From Candidatus Nitrotoga sp. LAW (GTDB lineage Bacteria; Pseudomonadota; Gammaproteobacteria; Burkholderiales; Gallionellaceae): a DNA stretch of 64,000 nucleotides. A model generated the notes under the pieces. The model saw nothing but the letters and a program-made list of their open reading frames with translations, did no database searches and was not told the origin of the DNA. This document shows positions 8,945-18,156 of this stretch, piece by piece. The stretch's first letter is position 1. Each line of letters begins with the position of its first letter. The translations under genes and the position numbers were made by a program. The stretch spans positions 124,001-188,000 of the forward strand of contig QFXI01000021.1 of the NCBI GenBank assembly GCA_003402315.1, read 5' to 3'.

Positions 8945-11550
8945 AATCTGTGATGGACGGCCCGCTGAAACTCCTCATTATCGAAGACGTTCCTGCCGAC
9001 TTCCTGCTGCTTGAGCGCAACCTGCGCCAGAATGGAATTACGGCCGAGTGGCGGCGTATCGGAAACAATGCGGAACTGAATGACGCGCTGCAAACCGAAT
9101 GGGATATGGTGCTCGCAGATTTCAACGTGCCGGGCATGGATTTCCGTACGACCCTGTTATGTATCCAAGCGCATCATCCTGATCTGCCGGTGATCATGGT
9201 ATCCGGCAGCGTCGGTGAGGAAACAGCGGTGGAGCTATTGCGTTTGGGCATAGTTGACTTCATTCTCAAAGATCATTTGGCCAGGCTGCCGAGCGCCATC
9301 CGACGGGCTTTGGTTGAAGCCAATGAACACCGAGCCCGCCAAGCCGCCGAAACGGCGTTGCACAAGCTTGCTCAGGCTGTAGAACAAAGTCCAGCGAGCA
9401 TCGCCATCACCGACCTTGATGCCAATATCGAATATGTGAATGAATCTTACTTGCGCATCACCGGCTATAGCCGCGAAGAGGTTATCGGCCAAAACCCAAG
9501 CATGCTGCATTCAGGCAAGACCCCGAAGAGCACTTACGATGCGCTATGGAAAAGCATGGCTGAGGGCAGAATATGGCAGGGAGAGTTCTACAATAAACGA
9601 AAGGACGGCAGCGAGTTTATCGCCCAAGCCATCATCAATCCCATCCGCCAGCCGGATGGGCGCATTACGCACTTCGTGGAGATTAAAGAAGATATCACTG
9701 AGCGCAAGAAAGCGGAAGCCAGTATTGTATATCTCAACCGTGTATATGCCATGTTCAGCGGCATCAACACGCTTATCGTGCGCGTGCGTGAACGGGACGA
9801 ACTATTCAGGGAGGCGTGCCGGATAGCGGTCGAGATAGGCGGGTTCCGCATGGCCATGATAGCCATCGTAGATCGGAGCACAATGAAGATTGTCCCGGTC
9901 GCCTCTGTGGGCAAAGACGAGGCGCTCCTGACCGCCATCAGAGGCGTATTGTCATCAAGTAAGACTGCGTCAAATACCATGCTCGCGCGGGCGATAAGGG
10001 AGAAAAAGCCCGTCGTGTCCAACGATTCGAAAAGCGACCCCAGGGTTTTGTTCAACAAGAAATACACCGAATCAGAAGTACGCTCGATGGCTGTTTTGCC
10101 GCTCATTGTTTCGGATGAAGCAATAGGCGTGTTCGCGCTGTATGCTAGCGAGCGCGAATTCTTCCATGAGGAAGAAATGAAGCTGTTGACCGAACTGGCT
10201 GGCGACATCGCATTCGCGATTGATCACATCAAAAAAGAGCAGCAGCTAAATTATCTGGCCTATTACGACGTCGTCACCGGACTGCCCAACCGCACCCTGA
10301 TTCAAGACAGACTGGATCAAGGGGTGATGGCGGCACGGCGCAACAAGTGGCTATTGGCGGTACTGACAGTCAATCTAGATAATTTCAAGGTGGTCATTAA
10401 TACGCTAGGGCACAGCGTCAGCGATGGCCTGTTGCAGGAAGTCGCACGCCGCTTCGCGGCATGCCTGGACGATACCGGCACGGTCGGGTGCATGGGTGGG
10501 GACGAGTTCTGCATCATCCTGCCGGAAATTGGCCGTAGCGAGGACGCGGCGATGGTGGCGCGTAAAGTGATCGATAGTTGCGCCGGGCCGCACCTGATTG
10601 AAGGCTACGAGCTGTTCGTCTCGGCTAGTGTCGGCATTACCTTGTTCCCGGACGATGCCGTTAATAGCGCGGCTCTGATCCATAACGCCCACACAGCGAT
10701 GTACCGGGCCAAGAGCCAGGGGCGCAATACCTACCAGTTCTTCACGATGGAGATGAACCAGAACACGCAAGACAAGATGCGGATGGAAATAGACCTCCGT
10801 CACGCGCTGAGCAATGGCGAGTTTCTGCTCTATTACCAGCCAAAAGTGAGTTGCTCCACCGGAAAAATCACAGGCTTTGAGGCGCTGCTGCGTTGGCAGC
10901 ATCCTACGCGTGGACTGGTGGGGCCGGACGAGTTCATTCCGTTGCTGGAGGAAACCGGGCTGATCGTTCCGGTTGGCGAATGGGTGCTAACCACTGCCTG
11001 CGCACAATTGCGGTGCTGGCACGATGAGGGACTGGGGATGCCCAGCATGGCGGTCAATATCTCCGAGCGGCAGGTTCATGTCGCCGATCTGTGCAAGACG
11101 GTGCAACAGGCGCTGACGGCAAGCGCGCTGGCACCTATTCATCTGGAGCTGGAACTGACCGAGAGCCACTTGATGAAAGATGCGGATGGAGTCATCGGCA
11201 TCCTGGAGCGGATCAAGGCAATCGGCGTGAAGATTACGGTGGACGATTTCGGTACCGGCTATTCTAGTCTGGCCTATCTTAAGCGCTTTCCAATCGACAA
11301 TTTAAAGATAGACCGAGCCTTTGTTCAGAACATCATAGCCGATCCCGACGACATTTCGATAACTCGCGCCATCATCACCATGGCGCACAGCCTGAAGCTC
11401 AAAGTGGTGGCCGAAGGAGTAGAGACCGAGGGGCAGCTGGGTCTTCTGATCGCTAACTATTGTGACGAGGTTCAAGGCTATTATTTCAGCCGGCCGCTGC
11501 CGGCCAAAGAAGTGGCAACTCTACTGCGCGAGGGTCGAACGCTGGAGTGA
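8941..11550 (+). CDS. REC-PAS-GAF-GGDEF-EAL c-di-GMP protein
   Basis: This 869-residue output protein of the phosphorelay acts on cyclic di-GMP. An N-terminal receiver starts [23 protein letters not shown] ([21 protein letters not shown]) with PAC, a GAF domain (about 275-425) and a GGDEF domain with intact GGDEF follow, then an EAL domain. The RxxD inhibitory site is absent (DDTG in its place) and the usual Arg-Leu before GGDEF are Cys-Met, so cyclase output may be weak. The EAL domain has its catalytic set: [31 protein letters not shown], the Lys of LKIDR and AEGVETEGQ. Net phosphodiesterase activity is the likeliest outcome. Confidence 0.9.
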   Translation: MKSVMDGPLKLLIIEDVPADFLLLERNLRQNGITAEWRRIGNNAELNDALQTEWDMVLADFNVPGMDFRTTLLCIQAHHPDLPVIMVSGSVGEETAVELLRLGIVDFILKDHLARLPSAIRRALVEANEHRARQAAETALHKLAQAVEQSPASIAITDLDANIEYVNESYLRITGYSREEVIGQNPSMLHSGKTPKSTYDALWKSMAEGRIWQGEFYNKRKDGSEFIAQAIINPIRQPDGRITHFVEIKEDITERKKAEASIVYLNRVYAMFSGINTLIVRVRERDELFREACRIAVEIGGFRMAMIAIVDRSTMKIVPVASVGKDEALLTAIRGVLSSSKTASNTMLARAIREKKPVVSNDSKSDPRVLFNKKYTESEVRSMAVLPLIVSDEAIGVFALYASEREFFHEEEMKLLTELAGDIAFAIDHIKKEQQLNYLAYYDVVTGLPNRTLIQDRLDQGVMAARRNKWLLAVLTVNLDNFKVVINTLGHSVSDGLLQEVARRFAACLDDTGTVGCMGGDEFCIILPEIGRSEDAAMVARKVIDSCAGPHLIEGYELFVSASVGITLFPDDAVNSAALIHNAHTAMYRAKSQGRNTYQFFTMEMNQNTQDKMRMEIDLRHALSNGEFLLYYQPKVSCSTGKITGFEALLRWQHPTRGLVGPDEFIPLLEETGLIVPVGEWVLTTACAQLRCWHDEGLGMPSMAVNISERQVHVADLCKTVQQALTASALAPIHLELELTESHLMKDADGVIGILERIKAIGVKITVDDFGTGYSSLAYLKRFPIDNLKIDRAFVQNIIADPDDISITRAIITMAHSLKLKVVAEGVETEGQLGLLIANYCDEVQGYYFSRPLPAKEVATLLREGRTLE

Positions 11551-11607
11551 GGTAAGTTGAAAAAAGATGATACGAACGTTTTGATAAACTTAAAACGGAG
11601 GTATCAC

Positions 11608-12847
11608 ATGCAAGCCTTGATGTCAACCAAATCTGCGCAGGAATCGGCGCAGTGGACATGGACTGGCCCGAAATTGGCACGGCTGTGGGAGCGCGGAGAC
11701 CTGCTGCGAGACGTGATGACGGGAAACTCACGTTTCCCTTTGTGCTTGTCACTCAAGCCCCCAAGTTCGGCCGACATTACGGATCGTTTTAACGAGGTTC
11801 GCGCTTGAGCTGCTGAATTGGCGGCCACAAATTCAATCCGCGTGGGGTGGCAAGAACTTCAACACCGCGTCCAGGGGGCACAAAAAATGCCGGCCTGCGT
11901 ATAGGTCGAGACGCTTGAAGATGCGTTGATATCGCTGGGCAAGCGCAAAAATTGGGATCGCTTCTCGACTCAAGTTTCCGCCAGCCGGCAAGCGCACCCC
12001 GCCTTGCTGCCTTGGCTGGAAAAACGCCCACTGCAGGCGCTGAAGCTATCCGCCAAATCGCCACGATTGCTAACCGTAGTGGCGTGGCTTGTCGGCCACC
12101 CGCGCCCGGGCATTTACTTGCGGCAGGTGGACTTGCCGGGCGTACACAGCAAATTTATCGAGGCCCATCGCGGCGTGCTTGCCGAGTTGCTCGATATGGC
12201 ATTGCCTGCTGATGCGGTGGACATCAGCAAAACCGGCATCAGCCAGTTTTCTGCCCGATATGGCTTCTTGGAGAAGCCGACACGCATTCGCTCCCGAGTG
12301 CTTGATCCAACAATACGGGCCGTGCCCAACTCAGAGTACCCTGACGTCACATTGAATGCCAATAGTTTTGGTCGCTTGGAGTTCGCCGTACAGCGTATAT
12401 TCATCACCGAAAACGAGACCAACTTCCTGGCATTCCCGCCGATTCGTGATTTTTAGCGCCGGTTACAATTGAGATGCACTGACACGCAGTCATTGGCTGA
12501 AGAACTGCCCACTCCATTACTGGGGCGATATCGACACCCACGGCTTTGGCATCCTGAATCAGTTGCGCAGCTACTTTGATCACGTAACTTCGTTCTTGAT
12601 GTACAGGGCAACTCTCGATGCGCACGCCTCCGTTTGGGGAAACGAGGACAAGCCCCTCCGAATGGACTTACACCGGTTGACGCCCACGGAGAGGACCCTC
12701 TACGACGATCTGCGCGACAATCGCATTCGCGTTGGATTGCGGTTAGAGCAAGAACACATCGGCTTCCACTGGCTGGCTCATCGCCTTGAACAGCTCCTTG
12801 ACGGCAGCACCGCATTCCATTCAGGCACCTTTGCCATAAGTCCATAA
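11608..12847 (+). pseudogene. jetD: Wadjet subunit JetD (DUF3322/DUF2220), inactivated
   Basis: JetD is the topoisomerase-like nuclease of the Wadjet anti-plasmid SMC system. The start has a strong site (CGGAGG, then ATG at 11608). N-terminal blocks match DUF3322 (KLARLWERGDLL, SSADITDRFNEVRA), the middle has DLPGVHSKFIEAHRGVLAEL and FITENETNFLAFPP, and the end has HYWGDIDTHGFGIL and LTPTERTLYDDLRDNR. Four lesions break it. There are in-frame stops at 11806-11808 (TGA, where Trp is expected) and 11902-11904 (TAG). A frameshift falls near 12440-12455, and a TGA stands at 12470-12472 in the new frame. Catalytic Glu and DxD motifs survive. No jetA, jetB or jetC lies nearby, so this is a dead remnant. 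Confidence 0.88.
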
Positions 12848-12880
12848 AAAACTACATTCAGTCTTATTTAAATCTGGAGA

Positions 12881-13143
12881 ATGGCCATGCGCTACTCAAG
12901 CAAGCCAATCAGCTACCCCAAAGCTAACGCTGCCAAAGTCTTGACGCACCTTACTGAACAGCGTGAACCCCTGGTCATCACCCAAAACGGTGGGGCTATG
13001 TCCTGCAGGACATAGCCTCGTACGAAGAAACACTGGCCTTACTGAAAATCCTCGCCTTGGGCAACCGGGATGTGGCCGCTAGCAAGATCAAGCCCGTGGC
13101 CAATGTCGTTGCCCGCCTTCGCGCCAAGCGAGCCACGGTCTGA
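12881..13143 (+). pseudogene. Phd/YefM-type antitoxin, frameshifted; toxin lost
   Basis: The ATG at 12887 follows GGAG and opens MRYSSKPISYPKANAAKVL...REPLVITQNG, the Phd/YefM antitoxin fold. The frame then ends at a TAG at 13013. The second half continues in another frame from about 13000 (VLQDIASYEETLALLKILAL, then LGNRDVAASKIKPV) to the TGA at 13141-13143. A small deletion around 12990-13000 explains this. An ATG at 13142 overlapping the stop, as expected for a coupled toxin gene, opens a frame of only eleven codons (MVDFPPIEVSV) before a stop. The RelE/ParE-like toxin is therefore gone. It lies directly after the jetD relic. Confidence 0.82.
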
Positions 13144-13200
13144 TGGTGGATTTTCCACCTATCGAGGTGTCCGTGTAAATTAGACCACTACACTAATAGA

Positions 13201-14316
13201 CTAACGTTTAAAGGGATTGCTGTCGTTTAGCTCATCCACATACTGGATAATGTTTCCTGTTTCACGCTTTAAGAAATCTTCCACTGCCCGTGAGAATTGC
13301 GGATGCGCCAGCCAATGCGCCGACCATGTTGTGACCGGCAGAAATCCTCTGGCTAGTTTATGTTCTCCTTGGGCGCCACCTTCAAAAGTGGCAATCTTAT
13401 GTTCGATGCAAAATTCAATGGCTTGGTAGTAGCAGGTTTCAAAGTGCAGACCAGGATGATATTCCAGCGCACCCCATGAGCGCCCGTAAAGAACATCACG
13501 ATTGAATAAGTTGAGTGCGCTGGCAATCTGCTTTCCGCTGCGCGATGCGATGATCAACAGAATGTTTTCAGGCATGGCTGCGCCGATGCGTTTGAAAAAA
13601 TTCAGATTCAATGATGGCGGGGAGTTGTACTGACTATGGGTGTGCGTATAGCACTGAAAGAAAAAATCCCACTGGGCTTCAGAGATATTTTCTCCGCGAA
13701 TGCGCTCAAAGCTAATGCCGGCTTCTTTCACCTTGCGCCGCTCATGTTTGATTTTTTTGCGCTTGTCTTGACGCAGACTGGACAGGTAAGCATCAAAATC
13801 AGCGTACCCAGGATTTTGCCAGTGAAACTGCACTCCGCGACGCAACATCATTCCTTCCTGTTGCATTTCCAGTGCCTGATTTTCGTCGGGAAATAGACAA
13901 TGCAAGGAGGATACGCCTGACTCCTGCGCCATTTGCAGAACGGAACGGATGAGCTGTGTCCGCACTTCGGGGGTTATCGCCAGAAGCCTTGCCCCGGTAA
14001 TAGGCGTAAAAGGTATGGCACACAATAATTTTGGGTAATAGTTCAGCCCATGTTGCTGATAAGCCTCGGCCCATGCCCAATCAAAAACGAATTCGCCAAA
14101 GGAGTGGTGTTTGCGATAAATCGGCATGGCGCCGACAAGACGGCTGTCTTGCCAAACCGTGAGAAATTGCGCCTCCCAGCCGGTACGCAGGGTGGTACAG
14201 CCACTTTCTTGTAGTGCCCGTAAAAAAGCATGGGAAAGAAACGGGTTACTTCCCGCGAGAGCATTCCATTGCGTCTCAGAAATATCCGCTATGGATTCGA
14301 TTATTTTTATGCTCAT
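13201..14316 (-). CDS. FemAB/GNAT-like protein (DUF482, COG3146)
   Basis: This 371-residue protein belongs to the DUF482 group, often labelled peptidoglycan biosynthesis protein or GNAT-type acyltransferase. Typical blocks are present: NPFLSHAFLRALQESGC near the start, FDWAWAEAYQQHGLNYYPKL, LSSLRQDKRKKIKHERRKV, and the end FEGGAQGEHKLARGF. The fold resembles FemAB aminoacyl transferases, but no substrate is established. Its last codons overlap the start of nothing else. Its own ATG overlaps the stop of the DUF938 gene by four bases, so the two are cotranscribed and translationally coupled. The gene is intact, right after the decayed defence region. Confidence 0.85.
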   Translation of the reverse strand: MSIKIIESIADISETQWNALAGSNPFLSHAFLRALQESGCTTLRTGWEAQFLTVWQDSRLVGAMPIYRKHHSFGEFVFDWAWAEAYQQHGLNYYPKLLCAIPFTPITGARLLAITPEVRTQLIRSVLQMAQESGVSSLHCLFPDENQALEMQQEGMMLRRGVQFHWQNPGYADFDAYLSSLRQDKRKKIKHERRKVKEAGISFERIRGENISEAQWDFFFQCYTHTHSQYNSPPSLNLNFFKRIGAAMPENILLIIASRSGKQIASALNLFNRDVLYGRSWGALEYHPGLHFETCYYQAIEFCIEHKIATFEGGAQGEHKLARGFLPVTTWSAHWLAHPQFSRAVEDFLKRETGNIIQYVDELNDSNPFKR

Positions 14317-14924
14317 GGTGCTTCAAGGATGTTGAGAGCGCGTTGCCACACCAAGGTTCGATTGTTGCTGGGCATGGCCACATCCCTTAATAGAAAAAAT
14401 CCATACATTTCCGCGAGCCGATTGATAGCTTCAAAATCCCGTACCCCACTGTTTTTATTACGTGATTTTAGCCATACATCGAAACGCGCATTACTTTCTG
14501 AGGTAAACTTGCCCTCATAGTTAAAGGGTCCGTACAGGCACAAAATACCACCCGCGCTTAAAACACGTGCTATGCCCGCAAACATCCGTTCTACTTCTGG
14601 CCAAGAAATAATATGCACCGTGTTGGCATTAAACACTGTGTCTACTATTTCGATAGGCCATTGGCCATCGTTCACATCGATGGCCACAGGTGGAAGCACA
14701 TTGGGTAGTTGGGCCTCGTTCAGCCAGGCCAAGATGCCTTCATGGTTTTGCGCTAATTCGCTGGTCTGCCAGGTCAAGTGCGGCAGCGCACGTCCGAAAT
14801 AGACGGCATGCTGGCCGGTCCCACTGGCTATTTCCAATACACGCTGTTGATTAGGAAGCGTTTCTCGCAGGATTTCAAGTATAGGAGCTTGGTTTTGTTC
14901 GCATGATTCAGAGTAAGGTTTCAT
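14313..14924 (-). CDS. DUF938 family SAM-dependent methyltransferase-like protein
   Basis: The 203-residue protein begins MKPYSESCEQNQAPILEILRE. It shows a class I methyltransferase fold: motif I RVLEIASGTGQHAVYFGRALP, then WQTSELAQNHEGILAWL and the VFNANTVHIISWPEVERMF strand. DUF938 proteins have this length and these exact blocks, but the methyl acceptor is unknown. It is the first gene of a two-gene unit with the DUF482 gene. A 99-base gap separates it from the antiporter upstream, and the AT-rich stretch at about 14930-14990 probably holds the promoter. Confidence 0.88.
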   Translation of the reverse strand: MKPYSESCEQNQAPILEILRETLPNQQRVLEIASGTGQHAVYFGRALPHLTWQTSELAQNHEGILAWLNEAQLPNVLPPVAIDVNDGQWPIEIVDTVFNANTVHIISWPEVERMFAGIARVLSAGGILCLYGPFNYEGKFTSESNARFDVWLKSRNKNSGVRDFEAINRLAEMYGFFLLRDVAMPSNNRTLVWQRALNILEAP

Positions 14925-15023
14925 AGGGCAGCATTTAATATGTGATGCATATTAATTTTTTTATATTTTTTGAGAATATGGCCGCTGATAAGGTGATAAA
15001 TCAGGAAGCCAGCAAAATTTAAG

Positions 15024-16748
15024 TTATTCAGCCAAAGTGTTTTTTTCTGTTTTTTCGGCGATAAGCTCGAATACATAACGTGTCATGCCAAGCGCAAGTT
15101 CGTGTTCACCCATAAATATTTTTCCTGCATGCTCTTTTTGAAGCAAGGCCGCGTCTTCATCACTATGGGTGCGCACGACTGTCTCGACGCCTGGATTGAG
15201 CATACGCGCGATTTCGATTATTCGTCGTACATGAAAGGAATCTGGAGTCGCGATTACTAATATATGCGCCCGCGCAATATGTGCCTGGATGAGTACGGCC
15301 GGGTCAGAAGAGTTTCCGGAGACGGCCAGCATGCCGCGCTTGCGTAATTCCTCGACCAGTTCGCGATTTTGTTCGGCCACAACGAACGGTACTCCGCGCT
15401 TGGTTAGCGCCTCACCGATGCGTCGGCCTACGCGGCCATAGCCTACGAGTACAACATGACCCGTCAAATGGGCTTGATCAACACTCATAGGAAGCTCTGC
15501 CAGCGGATCATCGGGGCGTTCCAGAAGGCGCGCTATTGTTGAACGGGATCGAATCCACGCTTGTACAGGTTCAATAGCGTGGAATAACAGGGGATTAAGT
15601 GCGATTGAGATAATCGCACCCGCCAAAATAAGGCTTTGACCTTCAATTGGCAGAAGTCCTAAAGTAACCCCTAACCCTGCTAGGATAAAAGAAAATTCAC
15701 CGATTTGCGCCAAACTGGCCGATACCGTAATCGCTGTATTAAGAGGGTAGCGGAACGCAAGGACGAGCAAAAAAGCGGCCAATGATTTACCAAAAATAAT
15801 GATTGAGACTACTGTAAATACTTGTAAAGGTTCTTGTAACAAAATGTCTGGATCGAATAGCATTCCAACCGACACAAAGAATAGAACGGAAAAAGCATCC
15901 CTAAGCGGTAGGGATTCTTCAGCTGCCCGATGGCTTAATTGAGATTCCCTCATCGCCATCCCGGCAAAAAAAGCGCCGAGCGCGAAGGAGACACCGAAAA
16001 GTTTGGCGGAACCAAAGGCGATACCGACGGCCACAGCGATGACGCTTAATGTAAAAAGTTCCCTCGAACCGGTTCGGGCAACCTGCCACAGCAACCAAGG
16101 GAAAACGCGACGGCCAACAACAAGCATGAGCACGACAAATATCGACACTTTTCCAATCGTAAGCGCAAGCATTTTCAGGATACCGTCTCCTGATTCCTCG
16201 CCAAACCCATTTACATTGCCCCCTAACCATCCGGCTAGTGGGGGTAGAAACACGAGTACCAAGACCATCACCAGATCCTCGACCACAAGCCAGCCGACGG
16301 CAATGCGCCCATTTACGGATTCGAGGACACCGCGATTTTCTAGCGCTCTAAGGAGTACTACCGTGCTCGCCACTGAAAGAGCAAGACCAAACACAATACC
16401 AGCGCCAAAACTCCAGCCCCAAAATTTAGAGACCGTTATACCTAGCACCGTTGCAACCGTGATCTGGATAATGGCACCTGGCAAAGCGATTCGGCGGACG
16501 GCCCAGAGGTCGTCTAGGGAGAAGTGCAACCCCACGCCAAACATTAGAAGAATTACTCCAATTTCAGCAAGCTGACTGGAAAGCCCAATATCTGCGACAA
16601 ATCCAGGCGTGCCGGGACCAAGAATCATACCGGCAATCATATAGCCAACCAGAACTGGCAATTTCAAGCGCGCAGCGATGAAACCAAAAATCAGTGCAAG
16701 TCCAAAACTGGCGGCAACAGTAGTTATCAGGCTGAGGCTATGAGGCAC
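15024..16748 (-). CDS. KefB/YbaL-type cation:proton antiporter with TrkA-N domain
   Basis: This inner-membrane CPA2 transporter has 574 residues. The first 390 residues hold about twelve hydrophobic segments, with the family signatures FGFIAARLKLPVLVGYMIAG, LLMFGVGLHFSLDDL and LGAFFAGMAMRES. The C-terminal cytosolic part is a TrkA-N Rossmann domain (GHVVLVGYGRVGRRIGEAL), which binds a nucleotide and gates transport. The arrangement matches YbaL rather than KefC, because the short tail has no KefF-binding insert. It probably exchanges potassium or sodium for protons. It stands alone on the minus strand, with its promoter in the region before the exopolysaccharide locus. Confidence 0.88.
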   Translation of the reverse strand: MPHSLSLITTVAASFGLALIFGFIAARLKLPVLVGYMIAGMILGPGTPGFVADIGLSSQLAEIGVILLMFGVGLHFSLDDLWAVRRIALPGAIIQITVATVLGITVSKFWGWSFGAGIVFGLALSVASTVVLLRALENRGVLESVNGRIAVGWLVVEDLVMVLVLVFLPPLAGWLGGNVNGFGEESGDGILKMLALTIGKVSIFVVLMLVVGRRVFPWLLWQVARTGSRELFTLSVIAVAVGIAFGSAKLFGVSFALGAFFAGMAMRESQLSHRAAEESLPLRDAFSVLFFVSVGMLFDPDILLQEPLQVFTVVSIIIFGKSLAAFLLVLAFRYPLNTAITVSASLAQIGEFSFILAGLGVTLGLLPIEGQSLILAGAIISIALNPLLFHAIEPVQAWIRSRSTIARLLERPDDPLAELPMSVDQAHLTGHVVLVGYGRVGRRIGEALTKRGVPFVVAEQNRELVEELRKRGMLAVSGNSSDPAVLIQAHIARAHILVIATPDSFHVRRIIEIARMLNPGVETVVRTHSDEDAALLQKEHAGKIFMGEHELALGMTRYVFELIAEKTEKNTLAE

Positions 16749-17361
16749 GTATCTCTATTCCCTAATTATTTGTTGGTTTTAAATTGAATCTCTGCGGGTT
16801 CAACTCCCCGCCCATCTGGGTGAAAGCTGATTAAAAACAAACAGATTGAAAAGCGCGGTTAATACTGCTGCTTGCGGCAGCACTAAATCGAATGTCATAT
16901 GTCACAAACTCGAATAACTTACCTGCACACCACACTAAAAATTAATCGCATTATCAAACCACTTAAAAAATTATGCTAAAATAAATAAATGTTTATCTTG
17001 ATAATTTGCTGCCCATTCGAATTATAAGCAACATTTGACGAGCCCTTATTTCTTTCGAAGATGAGGCTATTAAATTGAGGACGAATTGCATATAACCCAA
17101 TAGTATTTTGTAACATATCATTCTCCTCATGCCTCCTTTATTAACGTTAAGGAATAAACAACGGCCTAAGATTGGCAAAGATAAAAAATCAGAGCTACAC
17201 TAAAGTATTTAGTGCTTTACCCGATGATCTACCATTAACTTAGTGCAAATTCAGCATACCTATAGAAGCTCAGTAACAAAATACGACTCATAACAAAGTG
17301 ACATATGCGCCTAACACGCCTACTATTATTATCACAATGACCGCAAATTAAGGAAATTCAA
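16749..17361. other. Divergent intergenic region before the exopolysaccharide locus
   Basis: This AT-rich region must hold the antiporter promoter (minus) and the promoter of the exopolysaccharide genes (plus). Two small features were seen. GCGGGTTCAACTCCCCGC at 16794-16811 looks like the T-arm of a tRNA or tmRNA with one extra C. A short hairpin (TGCTGC/GCAGCA) lies at about 16866-16882. The open frame at 16993-17178 (minus) resembles no known protein. No sigma-54 consensus was found upstream of 17362. Confidence 0.5.
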
Positions 17362-17994
17362 ATGAGTACTCCACATACCAATGTCATGAAATGGCTAGCT
17401 CTTTTTGTTATAACATTTTCGATTTTATCCCTTGAAGGTTGTGCTAACACTAAGCGTATAACGCTTTCTCCTTCAGTCGAACCTCCCTCACATGACTATC
17501 TGATTGGCCCAGGTGACAACGTAAACATAATAGTCTGGCACAACCCCGAAGTTTCCATGTCAGTTCCAGTTCGCCCAGATGGAAAAATTACCACCCCTTT
17601 GGTAGAAGATTTGCCCGCCATGGGAAAAACATCAACACATTTGGCTCGTGACATTGAAAAAGCACTTGCCACATTCATTCAAGATCCGGTTGTAACGGTT
17701 ATTGTGACTGGTTTCACTGGACCATATACAGAACAAATTCGTGTGTTAGGGGAAGCCGGTAAACCTCAAGCTCTTCACTATAACAAAGGTATGTCACTCA
17801 TGGATGTCATGATTGCCGTAGGCGGCATCACAAACTTTGCCGCGGGTAACAAGGCCAGCATTATTCGCAACATAGATGGAAAAGCACAACATATTGCCGT
17901 CCGTTTGGATGATCTAGTTAAAGATGGCGATATTTCAGCCAACATACCAGTACGTCCGGGGGATATATTAGTTATTCCTGAAAGCTTTTTTTAA
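17362..17994 (+). CDS. XrtA-type exopolysaccharide export lipoprotein (Wza family)
   Basis: This is the periplasmic or outer-membrane export component at the head of the locus. A lipoprotein signal runs to the lipobox LEGC at about residues 26-29. The Poly_export domain follows (YLIGPGDNVNIIVWHNPEVS, PVRPDGKITTPLVEDL), then a SLBB domain (IRVLGEAGKPQALHYNKGMSLMDV). At 210 residues it is the short form found in exosortase A loci, lacking the long C-terminal helix of E. coli Wza. It starts at an ATG after AAGGAAATTCAA. The chain-length gene follows after 162 bases. Confidence 0.9.
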   Translation: MSTPHTNVMKWLALFVITFSILSLEGCANTKRITLSPSVEPPSHDYLIGPGDNVNIIVWHNPEVSMSVPVRPDGKITTPLVEDLPAMGKTSTHLARDIEKALATFIQDPVVTVIVTGFTGPYTEQIRVLGEAGKPQALHYNKGMSLMDVMIAVGGITNFAAGNKASIIRNIDGKAQHIAVRLDDLVKDGDISANIPVRPGDILVIPESFF

Positions 17995-18156
17995 TTTATA
18001 TTTTCTTTCTAAAAGTTACGGACGTAATTTAACAAATTAAACGACACATCTAATTTCTCAATACATTCCATAACAGCATGGCCACTTTGGTATGTAATGG
18101 CAAAGTGCTGCTAAATAAAAATTGATGTCCACACCATTTATGGAGAATTTAACAAG

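Noticed and set aside
16993-17178. Open frame of 61 codons (minus) before the exopolysaccharide locus
   Set aside because: No recognisable domain and AT-rich sequence of the promoter region; stops are sparse only by chance.
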